Source: Muribaculaceae bacterium (GTDB lineage Bacteria; Bacteroidota; Bacteroidia; Bacteroidales; Muribaculaceae). Taken from it: a stretch of DNA of 57,968 bases. The translations under genes and the position numbers were made by a program. The stretch is taken from assembly GCA_017557425.1 (NCBI GenBank), contig JAFYYU010000002.1, forward strand, positions 1 to 57,968, read 5' to 3'. Positions 1 to 8,076 of the stretch are shown one piece after another (the stretch's first letter is position 1; the number at the start of each line of letters is the position of its first letter). The notes under the pieces are model-generated. The model did not search any database. It saw only the letters and a program-made list of their open reading frames with translations, and was not told the DNA's origin.

Positions 1-57
1 GGGCAGAAATGGCTGGTTGTTGGTGCGATTTTCTTCTTGGAGCTTGCATCACTCTAA
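1..57 (+). CDS. 3' end of an unidentified CDS (partial)
   Basis: The first reading frame is open from the window edge to a TAA at 55-57 and encodes 18 mostly hydrophobic residues (it contains WLVVGAIFFLELASL), as expected for a C-terminal membrane segment. Its start lies outside the window. It precedes accessory genes in the same direction. The stretch is too short to assign a family and could be chance. Confidence 0.3.
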   Translation, partial: GQKWLVVGAIFFLELASL

Positions 58-199
58 TTTTGCATTCGATTTCGTGGTAGTGCCTAGGGTTTCAAGATTG
101 TCGGCCTCGATACTTCTTGAAATCTGAAATGCAAAAGGATCCGTGCATAAAGTACCATGTAAATGTAGATCAAAAAGTTTAACACATATATATATTATT

Positions 200-514
200 A
201 TGAACACAGAAAACAAAATCTTAGGCAACCAATTGGTTGTGTTGTCGAGGTCAGACCTTGACACCATGGTGAATGAAATGGCACATAACATCGTCGCTGC
301 TCAGACCAGGAATGTGCAAAATGATAGTGAGACAGGTATGGATGCCCCCGAAGAAAAGCGATTCATCACCCGTAAGGAAACGGCGAGTCTGCTGCATGTG
401 AACTTCACCACGCTATGGCGATGGAACAAGCTAGGATATCTCCGTTCCAGAAAGGTTGGTGGTAGGCGTGTCGTGTACAAATACAGCGATGTGATGGCTT
501 TGCTCAATGGCTAA
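200..514 (+). CDS. Small helix-turn-helix (MerR/excisionase-type) DNA-binding protein
   Basis: This 104-residue protein has a polar N-terminal half and, from about residue 55, a winged helix-turn-helix of the kind found in MerR-like and excisionase-like proteins (RKETASLLHVNFTTLWRW, then a basic wing with VGGRRVVYKYSDV). I chose ATG 200 because the open frame upstream to 143 is AT-rich and unlike the domain. The family commonly acts as a small DNA-bending or regulatory factor in Bacteroidales mobile elements. It precedes a DUF6291-like gene by 23 bp, so the two are probably co-transcribed. The specific role is inferred. Confidence 0.75.
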   Translation: MNTENKILGNQLVVLSRSDLDTMVNEMAHNIVAAQTRNVQNDSETGMDAPEEKRFITRKETASLLHVNFTTLWRWNKLGYLRSRKVGGRRVVYKYSDVMALLNG

Positions 515-537
515 GTTTGATAAGGAAGGAGGTCTTT

Positions 538-1335
538 ATGGCACAAGACTCAAAGACTATTCTGCTCTTCACGGAACAGCGGGATGCCATCGGCTATCTT
601 ACGGATGAAGAAGCAGGGCAGATATTCAAGGCCATCTATGACTATGCCGACGAGGGAGTTGTGCCTAAATTTCCCGGTCCAATGATGTCGGTATTTGCGA
701 TGATCAGATCGCAGATAGACCGCAGTAGAGATGCATATAAAGAGAAGTGTCTGAAGAACAGCGCAAACGCCAGAAAACGCTATGCATCCAAACTGCAGGA
801 AACCAACGAACGCATGCCATCGGATGCGAACGCATGCGACGGCTTCCCTCCGCATCCCGTCGCATGCCTTCCTAATCCTAATCCAAATCCAAATCCAAAA
901 CAAAATCCTAATCCTAACATTGATGATGGAACTAACATTTCCATCATCAATGATGTGGAAATGATCGAGGGTGAAGAATACCCATTTGACATAATTTGGG
1001 AAGTGTATGACAAACCGATAGGTGATCAAGAACATCTAAGACAACGCTGGAACGCACTGTCACACGATGATAAGAAAGCCATTTTCTCCTATGTTCCCTT
1101 ATATGTGAGGGCACGACCTGAAAGAAAATACCGCAAGGACTTTGCAAACTTCCTCACCTGCCGCACATGGGAAACGACACCTATCAATTCAGCCGACCTG
1201 CAAAATGAAAACAATCAACGCAGTGATCAATCAATTGAAGCAAGAAGGAATGCTGCCCAGCGGACCACCTTACAGCTTGCAAACAAACTCATCGGCGCAA
1301 GAAACGAACCTGTCGCCAACTTTGATGAAGATTAA
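538..1335 (+). CDS. DUF6291-like accessory protein
   Basis: This 265-residue protein starts at ATG 538, preceded by AAGGAGG at 525-531, one of the few good ribosome sites in the window. Residues 1-80 (TEQRDAIGYLTDEEAGQIFK, then IRSQIDRSRDAYKEK) resemble the DUF6291 domain common in Bacteroides phages and integrative elements. A low-complexity asparagine-proline run lies near residues 112-126, followed by an unrecognised C-terminal half. The layout recalls replication or primosome accessory proteins of mobile elements, but no catalytic motif is visible and the function is unknown. It lies between an HTH gene and a DUF6633-like gene. Confidence 0.7.
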   Translation: MAQDSKTILLFTEQRDAIGYLTDEEAGQIFKAIYDYADEGVVPKFPGPMMSVFAMIRSQIDRSRDAYKEKCLKNSANARKRYASKLQETNERMPSDANACDGFPPHPVACLPNPNPNPNPKQNPNPNIDDGTNISIINDVEMIEGEEYPFDIIWEVYDKPIGDQEHLRQRWNALSHDDKKAIFSYVPLYVRARPERKYRKDFANFLTCRTWETTPINSADLQNENNQRSDQSIEARRNAAQRTTLQLANKLIGARNEPVANFDED

Positions 1336-1837
1336 GAACAAGTACCCCACGGTAAAAGAATTCTTGGTCGCCATCAATCCAGACAGACAACTGCAGATAT
1401 GCAATGATCCCGAGGATTGCTATTTCGGCAACTCACCTACTTTAATTTCGCTGAACAAACTCTACGGACAAGGAGCGGCAGAAGTGTGGCTTGCAGCCGA
1501 GGTGCAAGAGGCATGTCTGTTCATGGGTATAAAGGAAATGCCGGACATCAATCAGACGGAGAAGTTGGTCAAGATAATCGCACTGCAATATGGCTATCTG
1601 AAGGTAGACGAACTGCAGCTGTTCTTCTTCAACTTCTGCTCTGCGAAATATCGTCATTTCTACGGTACCTTTGACCCGTCTATCATCATTCTCAGCCTTC
1701 GTGATTTCCTGAGTGACAGGAGCCGGGCATATGAGGAACGTGAGCAAAGGGAAAGGGAACGACAGAGTGAGGAGTGGAAGAAGAACGCCATCACCTATGA
1801 AGAGTACCAAAGGCGGAAAAAAGAGAAGGGACAATGA
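1325..1837 (+). CDS. DUF6633-like accessory protein
   Basis: From ATG 1325 the product has 170 residues and overlaps the preceding stop by 11 bp, which suggests translational coupling. An in-frame ATG at 1205 would give 210 residues but would overlap the previous gene by 131 bp, so I prefer 1325. The central part (LVKIIALQYGYLKVDELQLF, then the FYGTFD region) resembles the DUF6633 family seen beside DUF6291 genes in Bacteroides elements. The C-terminus is a highly charged Arg/Glu helix. A strong terminator follows 19 bp after the stop. Function is unknown. Confidence 0.65.
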   Translation: MKIKNKYPTVKEFLVAINPDRQLQICNDPEDCYFGNSPTLISLNKLYGQGAAEVWLAAEVQEACLFMGIKEMPDINQTEKLVKIIALQYGYLKVDELQLFFFNFCSAKYRHFYGTFDPSIIILSLRDFLSDRSRAYEEREQRERERQSEEWKKNAITYEEYQRRKKEKGQ

Positions 1838-1855
1838 AATCCAAGATGTAAAACA

Positions 1856-1896
1856 GGGGTTGCCGAAAGCTTGCTTCTCGGCCCCCGTTTTTTTTT
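1856..1896 (+). terminator. Rho-independent terminator of the accessory gene cluster
   Basis: GGGG (1856-1859) and GCCGA (1862-1866) pair with TCGGC (1878-1882) and CCCC (1883-1886), followed by a run of nine T from 1888. It ends the HTH/DUF6291/DUF6633 unit. Confidence 0.85.
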
Positions 1897-2157
1897 AAAG
1901 AATCGACAAAAAGGAATAGTGTTTTATAAAAACTCTTAGCCTAATAAGAGTTAACTTTCGTTAACACATGGTTATCCTTGCCAAAAATAGCTTTTGGGGA
2001 GCAAGCTCGGACAAGATACTGGTGTAAAATCAAGGTGAAAAGATAAAAACTTCGATCTGTGGAATTGAACCATAAAAATGCCTTATTGCGGATCTTCTTT
2101 TTTGCGTTTCCTTTATATTTTGGTGGGGCAAATGTGGGGCAAAATGGTAAAATGAAA
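1897..2157. other. Non-coding stretch between accessory genes and tRNA-Arg, with short repeats
   Basis: I see no gene here. There is an 8-bp hairpin (AACTCTTA at 1931-1938 with TAAGAGTT at 1945-1952), two GTTAAC copies at 1950-1955 and 1960-1965, and a direct repeat of TGGGGCAAA near 2124-2142. Such short repeats next to a tRNA 3' end are compatible with integrase or excisionase binding sites of an integrated element, but that is inference. Confidence 0.35.
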
Positions 2158-2190
2158 GTCGCAAGTGCTTCATTTTCAAGCACTTGCGAC
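2158..2190 (-). terminator. Perfect 13-bp hairpin downstream of tRNA-Arg
   Basis: GTCGCAAGTGCTT (2158-2170) and AAGCACTTGCGAC (2178-2190) are perfectly complementary around a 7-nt loop. It begins 9 nt past the tRNA 3' end and is followed on the minus strand by a T-rich stretch, so it most likely terminates the tRNA transcript. Because it lies at the presumed junction of an integrated element, it may also be part of the attachment region. Confidence 0.65.
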
Positions 2191-2199
2191 TTATAAATG

Positions 2200-2273
2200 T
2201 GATCCCTACAGGATTCAAACCTGTAACCTTTTGATCCGTAGTCAAACGCTCTATTCAATTGAGCTAAGGGACC
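2200..2273 (-). tRNA. tRNA-Arg(ACG)
   Basis: The reverse complement folds as a 74-nt cloverleaf: acceptor GGTCCCT/AGGGATC with one G-T pair, D stem GCTC/GAGC, anticodon stem TTTGA/TCAAA around loop CTACGGA (anticodon ACG at 34-36), T stem ACAGG/CCTGT with loop TTTGAAT, and discriminator A. CCA is not encoded. A Bacteroidetes promoter lies about 20 bp upstream and a perfect hairpin lies downstream. Its 3' end faces the accessory genes at 1-1.9 kb, the usual orientation when an element integrates into the 3' end of a tRNA gene. Confidence 0.95.
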
Positions 2274-2293
2274 ATTTTTCGTTTTTAGCGCTG

Positions 2294-2324
2294 CAAAGTT
2301 ACTGCCAATTTTTGAACTGGCAAG
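2294..2324 (-). promoter_or_regulatory. Promoter of tRNA-Arg
   Basis: On the minus strand CTTG (2324-2321), 19 bp, then TAACTTTG (2301-2294) match the Bacteroidetes -33/-7 pattern. The expected start is a few bases later, about 15 bp before the mature tRNA. Confidence 0.7.
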
Positions 2325-2420
2325 CATTTTTGCCATTTTTTTTGAAAAATTTTTCAAGCGCAAAAATCAATGTGGTGCTATCTGTCACAACACCAACCGA
2401 TTAAGCGCAGGAAGATTTTT

Positions 2421-2627
2421 TCAGTTCAGCAGCCAGGTGGCGATAGCCCAGATGGCGAAAATCACCAGTGCGATGAATGTGGCGGTCCACAGGGGGTTGT
2501 ATTTCACCACATACAGGCTCAACTTGGGCACATCGGCCTTCTCGGGCTTTTCGTCGGCAATGGCAAGCTTGTGCTCATCAATAGGCTCGATGGGCTGCTC
2601 TTCTTCCTTATATAAATACGCCTTCAT
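2421..2627 (-). CDS. Small single-span membrane protein, unknown function
   Basis: This 68-residue protein starts at ATG 2627; the longer open frame upstream crosses the promoter and is not used. Residues 1-35 are acidic and polar. Residues 46-68 form one hydrophobic C-terminal span (FIALVIFAIWAIATWLL), so it is probably tail-anchored with a cytoplasmic N-terminus. A well-formed promoter ends about 35 bp upstream. I do not recognise the family. It is monocistronic between the tRNA and the 33-codon unit. Confidence 0.75.
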   Translation of the reverse strand: MKAYLYKEEEQPIEPIDEHKLAIADEKPEKADVPKLSLYVVKYNPLWTATFIALVIFAIWAIATWLLN

Positions 2628-2661
2628 TATCTTGTCTTGTTTTGTTGTTGGTTTTACGGTG

Positions 2662-2693
2662 CAAATATACACCTTTTCCATTAAACTAACAAA
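2662..2693 (-). promoter_or_regulatory. Promoter of the 68-residue membrane protein gene
   Basis: Minus strand TTTG (2693-2690), 20 bp, TATATTTG (2669-2662): a consensus Bacteroidetes sigma-ABfr-type promoter 35 bp before the start codon. Confidence 0.8.
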
Positions 2694-2713
2694 CACCCTA
2701 CCCTTTTTTCCAT

Positions 2714-2760
2714 CAAAAAAAGGGCGGGACGCTAATGGTATGTAGCGTTCCGCACCTTTA
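2714..2760 (-). terminator. Terminator downstream of the 33-codon ORF
   Basis: On the minus strand a long imperfect stem (GCGG and ACGCTA pairing with TAGCGT and CCGC, with AAAGG/CCTTT at the base) is followed by seven T. It lies about 40 bp past the 33-codon ORF and just upstream of the next promoter, so it closes an independent transcription unit. Confidence 0.75.
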
Positions 2761-2799
2761 TTATAAGAAGCCACACCAAAGGATGTGATGAAACTCCGA

Positions 2800-2901
2800 C
2801 TAAATACAGGATTTGAGGGCGTCACACGCTTTGTAATCCTCCGGCTTATTAGGCACCTTGCGGTCGAGGCCCGCCATTGCGTGCGCCGCTTTGCTCGGCA
2901 T
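2800..2901 (-). CDS. 33-codon ORF in its own transcription unit (possible microprotein or small RNA)
   Basis: ATG 2901 to TAG 2800 encodes 33 residues starting MPSKAAHAMAGLDRKVP and ending CDALKSCI, basic and with two cysteines (C26, C32). Codon third positions are GC-rich like the neighbouring genes, unlike the surrounding AT-rich DNA. A promoter lies about 85-115 bp upstream and a strong terminator about 40 bp downstream, giving a predicted transcript of roughly 260 nt. I recognise neither a protein family nor a known structured RNA (it does not look like tmRNA, SRP RNA or RNase P RNA). It could be a microprotein, or an RNA in which the ORF is incidental. Confidence 0.5.
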   Translation of the reverse strand: MPSKAAHAMAGLDRKVPNKPEDYKACDALKSCI

Positions 2902-2984
2902 TTCATAAAAATTTGAAGAGTATCCCGATCTACTTTGATGTGGACATTTTTTCAATGAGCGTTTGTCATCATTTATTGACAGGG

Positions 2985-3016
2985 CAAAGTTATATCATTT
3001 CTCACACTATTGCAAG
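2985..3016 (-). promoter_or_regulatory. Promoter of the 33-codon transcription unit
   Basis: Minus strand CTTG (3016-3013), 20 bp, TAACTTTG (2992-2985), followed by C as in other promoters of the window. The same CTTG variant is seen upstream of tRNA-Arg, the thiamine locus and the hut operon. Confidence 0.65.
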
Positions 3017-3298
3017 AGTTCAGGCGATATTTAACACATCTTTTTCGCTAATACGGCCATAATAGCATGAGAGACAAACAAAACCGACAATTCACGCCTG
3101 CCCTTAACGAGAGAGAGGGTTGAAGCACATCTTGAAGCCTTGCAGCAGTGCCATCACGTCATTTTCACTTGCTACTGAGAACAACAACAAAGAAAACTAC
3201 CATTTTATTTGAAATTTTAGTCATTTTTCCAGCTGATATCATTATTATTTTGTAAATTTGCATTTTATCATGTTTATCAACCTTTAATTCATTAGCAC
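3017..3298. other. Intergenic region with a -7 box for the Omp28-like gene
   Basis: I see no gene here. On the plus strand TAAATTTG at 3253-3260 is a good -7 box about 40 bp before the next start codon, but no TTTG lies at the right distance upstream. The rest is AT-rich with nothing recognisable. Confidence 0.4.
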
Positions 3299-6200
3299 AT
3301 GAAAAAAACTTTACTTCTAGTTGTAACATTTGTTCTTGCCATTGCGGCGAGTGGACAACGGGTGTCGATAGACCCGCGCCACTCGAGCGCTCCAGTCAAG
3401 GGCAAATATGAATTCAGCTCAACGCACAAGTCGTCTGAGCGAAGCGAAAAGTCGGTCATGCCTCAACGACACAAGGCTCCTGCCCGTGTAGACATCATTT
3501 TCGACCAGCCTGAAGGCGAGTTGAAGATCTATGAACGCGCCGGTGGTGCCATGTACAATTACTGGGGCTACCTGTTCACCACTTATCAGGATGGTGGAGC
3601 CTTGAAGATCGTGTTTGCCGAGGACGGCAAGACGGTATATCTCCAAGATCCTATCTCCCAAGCCACTAACGGCGCATGGGTAAGAGCCGAGTTAAGCGAC
3701 GACGGCAAGACCCTGACCATGCCGTTGAACCAACACATCGTATACTATGATGAGGTCGGGTATGGCATGATTACCGCTTGGCTTGATATCACGGTTGACG
3801 ATGACGGCTATATCATCGCTACTCCCAACTATGACATCAACGAGGCCACATTCACGATTGGCGATGACGGCACCATCTCCTTGAATGGCTCGAGCGGTAA
3901 CGTGGAAACCTTTGAATGCAGTGGTCTGGGCCTGATTTACGATGACGACTTTACTTGGGCGGGATATGCCGATTGGGAGTCGGTTTACACCCCGTTCAAT
4001 GAAGCTCCGGTAACCGTGCCCGAGGGTGCCATACTCGAGGATTTCTCGATGAAGTATGAAGATGCCAATGGTGATGAAGCAGGCAAGATGGTCAAGGTAG
4101 CCCAAGTGGATAATGACATCTATGTCCAAGGCTTCTCGACCTATGTACCCGATGGTGTCATGAAGGGAACAATCAGCGACGATAAAGTGATCTTCCCGTC
4201 CGATCAATATTTGGGAGTGGGCAGCGGCCGCTTCATGAAAACGTTAATCATTGATAACGACTACATGATGCTCGAGAATCTCGAATTTGACTACGATGCC
4301 GCTACCCGCACGATGACCGCAACCGACAACCTTACTGTCGATGCAGGTGAGACAATGTATGAGTTCTACGGCCAACCAGTCATTGCACCCTATATCGACC
4401 ATGCGGCTACACCAGCTGATCCCGAGGTAGTGGAATTCAGTGACGAAGGTGAGATTGGCGGATACAACTTTGGCGTATTCACTGTGCCCACTGTTGACAC
4501 CGAGGGTAACTTCATCAATCCCAACGACTTGTATTACCGCATCTACTTCGATGACGATGAACTGTTCACCTTCGGCCCTGATGAATATCCCTATATTACT
4601 GAGTTCATGACCGATGTACCCTACAGCTATACCGAGAACTATGATATTACTGTGAGTGGTTCAACTATTTATGTCTACTTCTATGAGACCGGCTTCCAGC
4701 GCGTGGGCATCCAGAGCATCTTCCGCGGTGGCGGTGAGGAGCACGAGACCGAGATCTTCTATATGGAACTTAAAGAACCCGCTGCTCCCGTCGGCAAAGC
4801 CGACTACTATGCTGGTTACTGCGATGACAACGCTCGGGCCACAGATTTCACTGCCGGTAGGGCACAAGGCTATGACCTGGCCATGTTTGTCAACGATCCC
4901 AGCCTCAAGGGCATGAAAGTCAAGGGTCTGCGCATCAGCGCTCCCATGGGCTCCACTGTTCCCCAGTACACCGGCTGGCTATCTAATAGTCTGGAACTAG
5001 AGCTGAATAACGGCGTCAAGGTCGCCAAAGCCGATATTACCTGCAATGCGAGCTCCCTGATAGATGGCCATGCCGAAGTGTGGTTCTACGAGCCCTACGA
5101 GATTGGCGAGAACGGTTTCTTTGCCGGTTACACGATTCCCGTAACGGCCGAAGAGGACCCGTTGATGATCACCAGCGACAAGATGGGTGGCGGCTTCTGG
5201 CTCCACACCACTGCCGCCTACCGTGACTGGACTGACATGTCCAGCATGGGCAGCCCCTGTATCGAGCTCATTCTCGAGGGCCAGCCGCTGAATGCTGCCA
5301 CCATCATTGTACCCGCCAACACCTATGCCAAGAAGAATGAGCCCATCTATGTGAACGCTAAGATCTACAACCACGGCAGAAACTCGCTTAGCTCATTCAA
5401 TTATACCTACGAAATCAATGGTGTGACTAAAGAGGCTAGTTTGAAGAGCAGCATTCGTGCTGATCACTGGGGCCGCAGCAGAGATCTCGTACTCGAGTTG
5501 GATCCCATCGCCGAAGCAGGCAACTATCCCTTGACTGTCACCGTTACCCGTGCCAACAACGGCAGCAACCAGGATGCGGCACCCACCCACACCGGCATGG
5601 TGAACATCATGGACTTTGTGCCCGTTCACCGCGTCCTCGTTGAGGAATATACAGGCACCTGGTGCGGTTGGTGCACCCGTGGTCTGGTGGCTATGCAAAT
5701 GCTCGCCGAGGCCTTTGGCGACAACTTCATCGGCGTCGCTTACCATAACGGCGATCCCATGGAGATCATGACCGACTATCCCAGCAATGTCCAAGGCTTC
5801 CCCAGCGCATTCGTTGAGAGGTACTATGATGTCGATCCCTACTATGGCTATGAATCCTACGGCTTTGGCATGAAGGATCTCGTGGAATACGTGAAGGAAC
5901 AGCTGGCGGTTGTCGACCTTGGCGTCAAGGCAGAATGGGCCGATGAGGCCAGGACTGAAATCAAGGCCAATGTTGAGAGCAACTTCGTCATGAATGCCCC
6001 CGGCAGTGACTACGGTATCGAGCTCATGCTGGTCGAGGACGACATGTACGGCGAGCCCGGCACAAATTGGGATCAGCACAACTACTACGCCACCATGGCC
6101 GACGAGTATGGTGATGACCCGGATCTCGGAGTCTTGACCACCTGGCCCTCCACCATCGAAGGCTACCACTTCAATGATGTCATCGTCGCCACCTCAGGTG

Positions 6201-6559
6201 TCATCGACGAGAGCCTGCCCGAATCAATCGTAGCAAACACGATCAACAACTTTGAGCACACATTCTATGTTGACTACATCTACAACACTGAATATGAGCC
6301 CCTCATCCAGAACAAGGATATGCTCCATGTTGTAGCTATCGTTGTTGAAAAGGCTACCGGCAAGGTTCTGAATGCCGCTAAGGCCAAAGTGGGATCGTCG
6401 GCCGTCAACGAGATTACCGACGAGAACAAGGAGGTCGTATCGACCACCTACTACGACCTCACGGGCCGCTTGGTAACCAATCCCAACTCCGGCATCTACG
6501 TCAAGGTCGTTCGTTACACTGATGGCTCGCAGCGCAGCTTCAAGATCATCAAGAAATAA
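3299..6559 (+). CDS. Secreted Omp28-like protein with a thioredoxin-type CGWC motif and a T9SS-like C-terminus
   Basis: This 1086-residue protein begins with a signal peptide (MKKTLLLVVTFVLAIAASG). Residues 50-760 are beta-rich, acidic and divergent. Residues 775-1010 resemble Omp28-related proteins, with a thioredoxin-like start (VLVEEYTGTWCGWCTRG, cysteines 789 and 792). The last 40 residues (YYDLTGRLV, then GIYVKVV and a basic end) look like the short C-terminal signal of type IX or related Bacteroidales surface proteins. The CxxC suggests redox or disulfide activity on an extracellular domain, which is inference. It is a single gene with its own terminator, followed by arcABC. Confidence 0.75.
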   Translation: MKKTLLLVVTFVLAIAASGQRVSIDPRHSSAPVKGKYEFSSTHKSSERSEKSVMPQRHKAPARVDIIFDQPEGELKIYERAGGAMYNYWGYLFTTYQDGGALKIVFAEDGKTVYLQDPISQATNGAWVRAELSDDGKTLTMPLNQHIVYYDEVGYGMITAWLDITVDDDGYIIATPNYDINEATFTIGDDGTISLNGSSGNVETFECSGLGLIYDDDFTWAGYADWESVYTPFNEAPVTVPEGAILEDFSMKYEDANGDEAGKMVKVAQVDNDIYVQGFSTYVPDGVMKGTISDDKVIFPSDQYLGVGSGRFMKTLIIDNDYMMLENLEFDYDAATRTMTATDNLTVDAGETMYEFYGQPVIAPYIDHAATPADPEVVEFSDEGEIGGYNFGVFTVPTVDTEGNFINPNDLYYRIYFDDDELFTFGPDEYPYITEFMTDVPYSYTENYDITVSGSTIYVYFYETGFQRVGIQSIFRGGGEEHETEIFYMELKEPAAPVGKADYYAGYCDDNARATDFTAGRAQGYDLAMFVNDPSLKGMKVKGLRISAPMGSTVPQYTGWLSNSLELELNNGVKVAKADITCNASSLIDGHAEVWFYEPYEIGENGFFAGYTIPVTAEEDPLMITSDKMGGGFWLHTTAAYRDWTDMSSMGSPCIELILEGQPLNAATIIVPANTYAKKNEPIYVNAKIYNHGRNSLSSFNYTYEINGVTKEASLKSSIRADHWGRSRDLVLELDPIAEAGNYPLTVTVTRANNGSNQDAAPTHTGMVNIMDFVPVHRVLVEEYTGTWCGWCTRGLVAMQMLAEAFGDNFIGVAYHNGDPMEIMTDYPSNVQGFPSAFVERYYDVDPYYGYESYGFGMKDLVEYVKEQLAVVDLGVKAEWADEARTEIKANVESNFVMNAPGSDYGIELMLVEDDMYGEPGTNWDQHNYYATMADEYGDDPDLGVLTTWPSTIEGYHFNDVIVATSGVIDESLPESIVANTINNFEHTFYVDYIYNTEYEPLIQNKDMLHVVAIVVEKATGKVLNAAKAKVGSSAVNEITDENKEVVSTTYYDLTGRLVTNPNSGIYVKVVRYTDGSQRSFKIIKK

Positions 6560-6583
6560 TCGCGATATCTCTTGATTGAAAAG

Positions 6584-6627
6584 GAAACCGCAGGCATGCA
6601 CATCATGCTTGCGGTTTCTTCTTTTCC
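6584..6627 (+). terminator. Terminator of the Omp28-like gene
   Basis: A 15-bp stem (6584-6598 with 6604-6618, one G-T pair, 5-nt loop) is followed by the pyrimidine-rich TTCTTCTTTTCC. Confidence 0.85.
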
Positions 6628-6734
6628 GCCAAAAACCGTCAGTCTGACCGCCCTCTCGGTTTACAGCACGCCGCCAGTCAATCGTGATTGTATAAAAAGA
6701 TGTGAAAAATGATGTCGAGTTAAGGGAATTTGAT

Positions 6735-6742
6735 TACCTTTG
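6735..6742 (+). promoter_or_regulatory. -7 box of the arc operon
   Basis: TACCTTTG lies 54 bp before the arcA start. I find no TTTG at 19-21 bp upstream, so the -33 element is weak or the promoter is activated. Confidence 0.5.
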
Positions 6743-6796
6743 TACCTTAATTAGAAACATCCATAACATAAACAAGAACGAAATAATTTCCAAGTC

Positions 6797-8026
6797 ATGA
6801 GAGGTATTCATGTTACAAGTGAGATAAAACCGTTGAAGAAGGTTTTGTTGCACCGTCCCGGACGTGAACTGCTCAACCTGACGCCTAACACACTCGAAGA
6901 ACTGCTTTTTGACGATATACCTTATCTCAAGGTGGCCGAGGAGGAGCATGACGCCTTCTCGCAGGTGTTGCGTGACAATGGGGTTGAAGTGGTTTATCTG
7001 GAGGACCTGATGGCCCAGGTGCTGGACATCAGCCCCGAAATCAGGGAGCGGTTCCTGCGCCAGTTCATCGAGGAGGCCGGCATCTGTGCGACAAAGTACC
7101 ACGACATCATCTATAACTACCTGAACGGCATCACCTCGAGCAAGGAATTGGTGCTGAAGACGATGGAGGGCATCTACCTGCAGGATCTGCCGCGCGACCC
7201 GCGCGAGGTGGAGAATTCGCTGGTGGACCAGGTGCGTGGCGACAGCCGTTTCGTCGTCAAGCCCATGCCCAACTTGTACTTCACGCGTGACCCGTTTGCC
7301 TCAATCGGCACGGCTGTGAGTATTAACCGCATGTTCTCGGTGACGCGCTGCCGCGAGACCATCTACGGGGACTACATCTTCAAGTATCACCCCGACTTCA
7401 AGAATGTGGAGCACTATTACGACCGTGACCTGCCCTACCGCATCGAGGGCGGCGACATCCTGAACCTGAATGAGCACACGCTCGCCATCGGCATCAGCCA
7501 GCGCACCGAGCCTGACGGCATCGAATTGATTGCCAAAAACATCTTTGCCAACAAGAACACCGCCATCGATACGGTGTTGGCCATTCATATCCCCGAGACA
7601 CGTGCGTTCATGCACTTGGACACCGTGTTCACCCAGATTGACCATGACAAGTTCACCGTGCACCCGGGCATCCTGGGGCCGCTGGAAGTGTTCAAGTTGA
7701 CCCGTGGCAATGGCGAAAACGAAATCAAGCTCGAGCGCAAGGAGGAGACCCTGGAGGAAATCCTCGCCGAGGCACTGGGCATCCCACACGTGAAACTAAT
7801 CAAGTGCGGCGGAGGCGACCTCATCACCGCCGAGCGCGAGCAGTGGAACGATGGCTCCAACACCCTGTGCATCGCTCCCGGCAAGGTGATCGTCTATGAG
7901 CGCAACAATGTGACCAACGCCCTGCTGCGCGACGAGGGCATCACCGTGCTGGAGATTCCCAGCAGCGAGCTGTCACGTGGCCGTGGAGGCCCCCGCTGCA
8001 TGAGCATGCCCCTGTGGCGCGATTAA
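6797..8026 (+). CDS. arcA: Arginine deiminase
   Basis: This 409-residue protein, the usual length for the family, hydrolyses L-arginine to citrulline and ammonia in the cytoplasm. Family motifs are present in order: FTRDPFASIG, the EGGDIL guanidinium-binding segment, the catalytic histidine in FMHLDTVFTQID, and the nucleophile cysteine near residue 401 in GGPRCMSMPL. It is the first gene of an arcABC operon (50 bp to arcB, 22 bp from arcB to arcC). No arginine/ornithine antiporter is encoded in the window, so substrate entry and ornithine exit must be handled elsewhere. Confidence 0.97.
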   Translation: MRGIHVTSEIKPLKKVLLHRPGRELLNLTPNTLEELLFDDIPYLKVAEEEHDAFSQVLRDNGVEVVYLEDLMAQVLDISPEIRERFLRQFIEEAGICATKYHDIIYNYLNGITSSKELVLKTMEGIYLQDLPRDPREVENSLVDQVRGDSRFVVKPMPNLYFTRDPFASIGTAVSINRMFSVTRCRETIYGDYIFKYHPDFKNVEHYYDRDLPYRIEGGDILNLNEHTLAIGISQRTEPDGIELIAKNIFANKNTAIDTVLAIHIPETRAFMHLDTVFTQIDHDKFTVHPGILGPLEVFKLTRGNGENEIKLERKEETLEEILAEALGIPHVKLIKCGGGDLITAEREQWNDGSNTLCIAPGKVIVYERNNVTNALLRDEGITVLEIPSSELSRGRGGPRCMSMPLWRD

Positions 8027-8076
8027 GCATTATCTTAAATTTATAATATTCACCTATAACAAAACATTTTACTACT

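Noticed and set aside
868-920. Short tandem repeat resembling a microsatellite or CRISPR-like array
   Set aside because: It encodes an in-frame Asn-Pro run within the DUF6291-like protein; there are no spacers.
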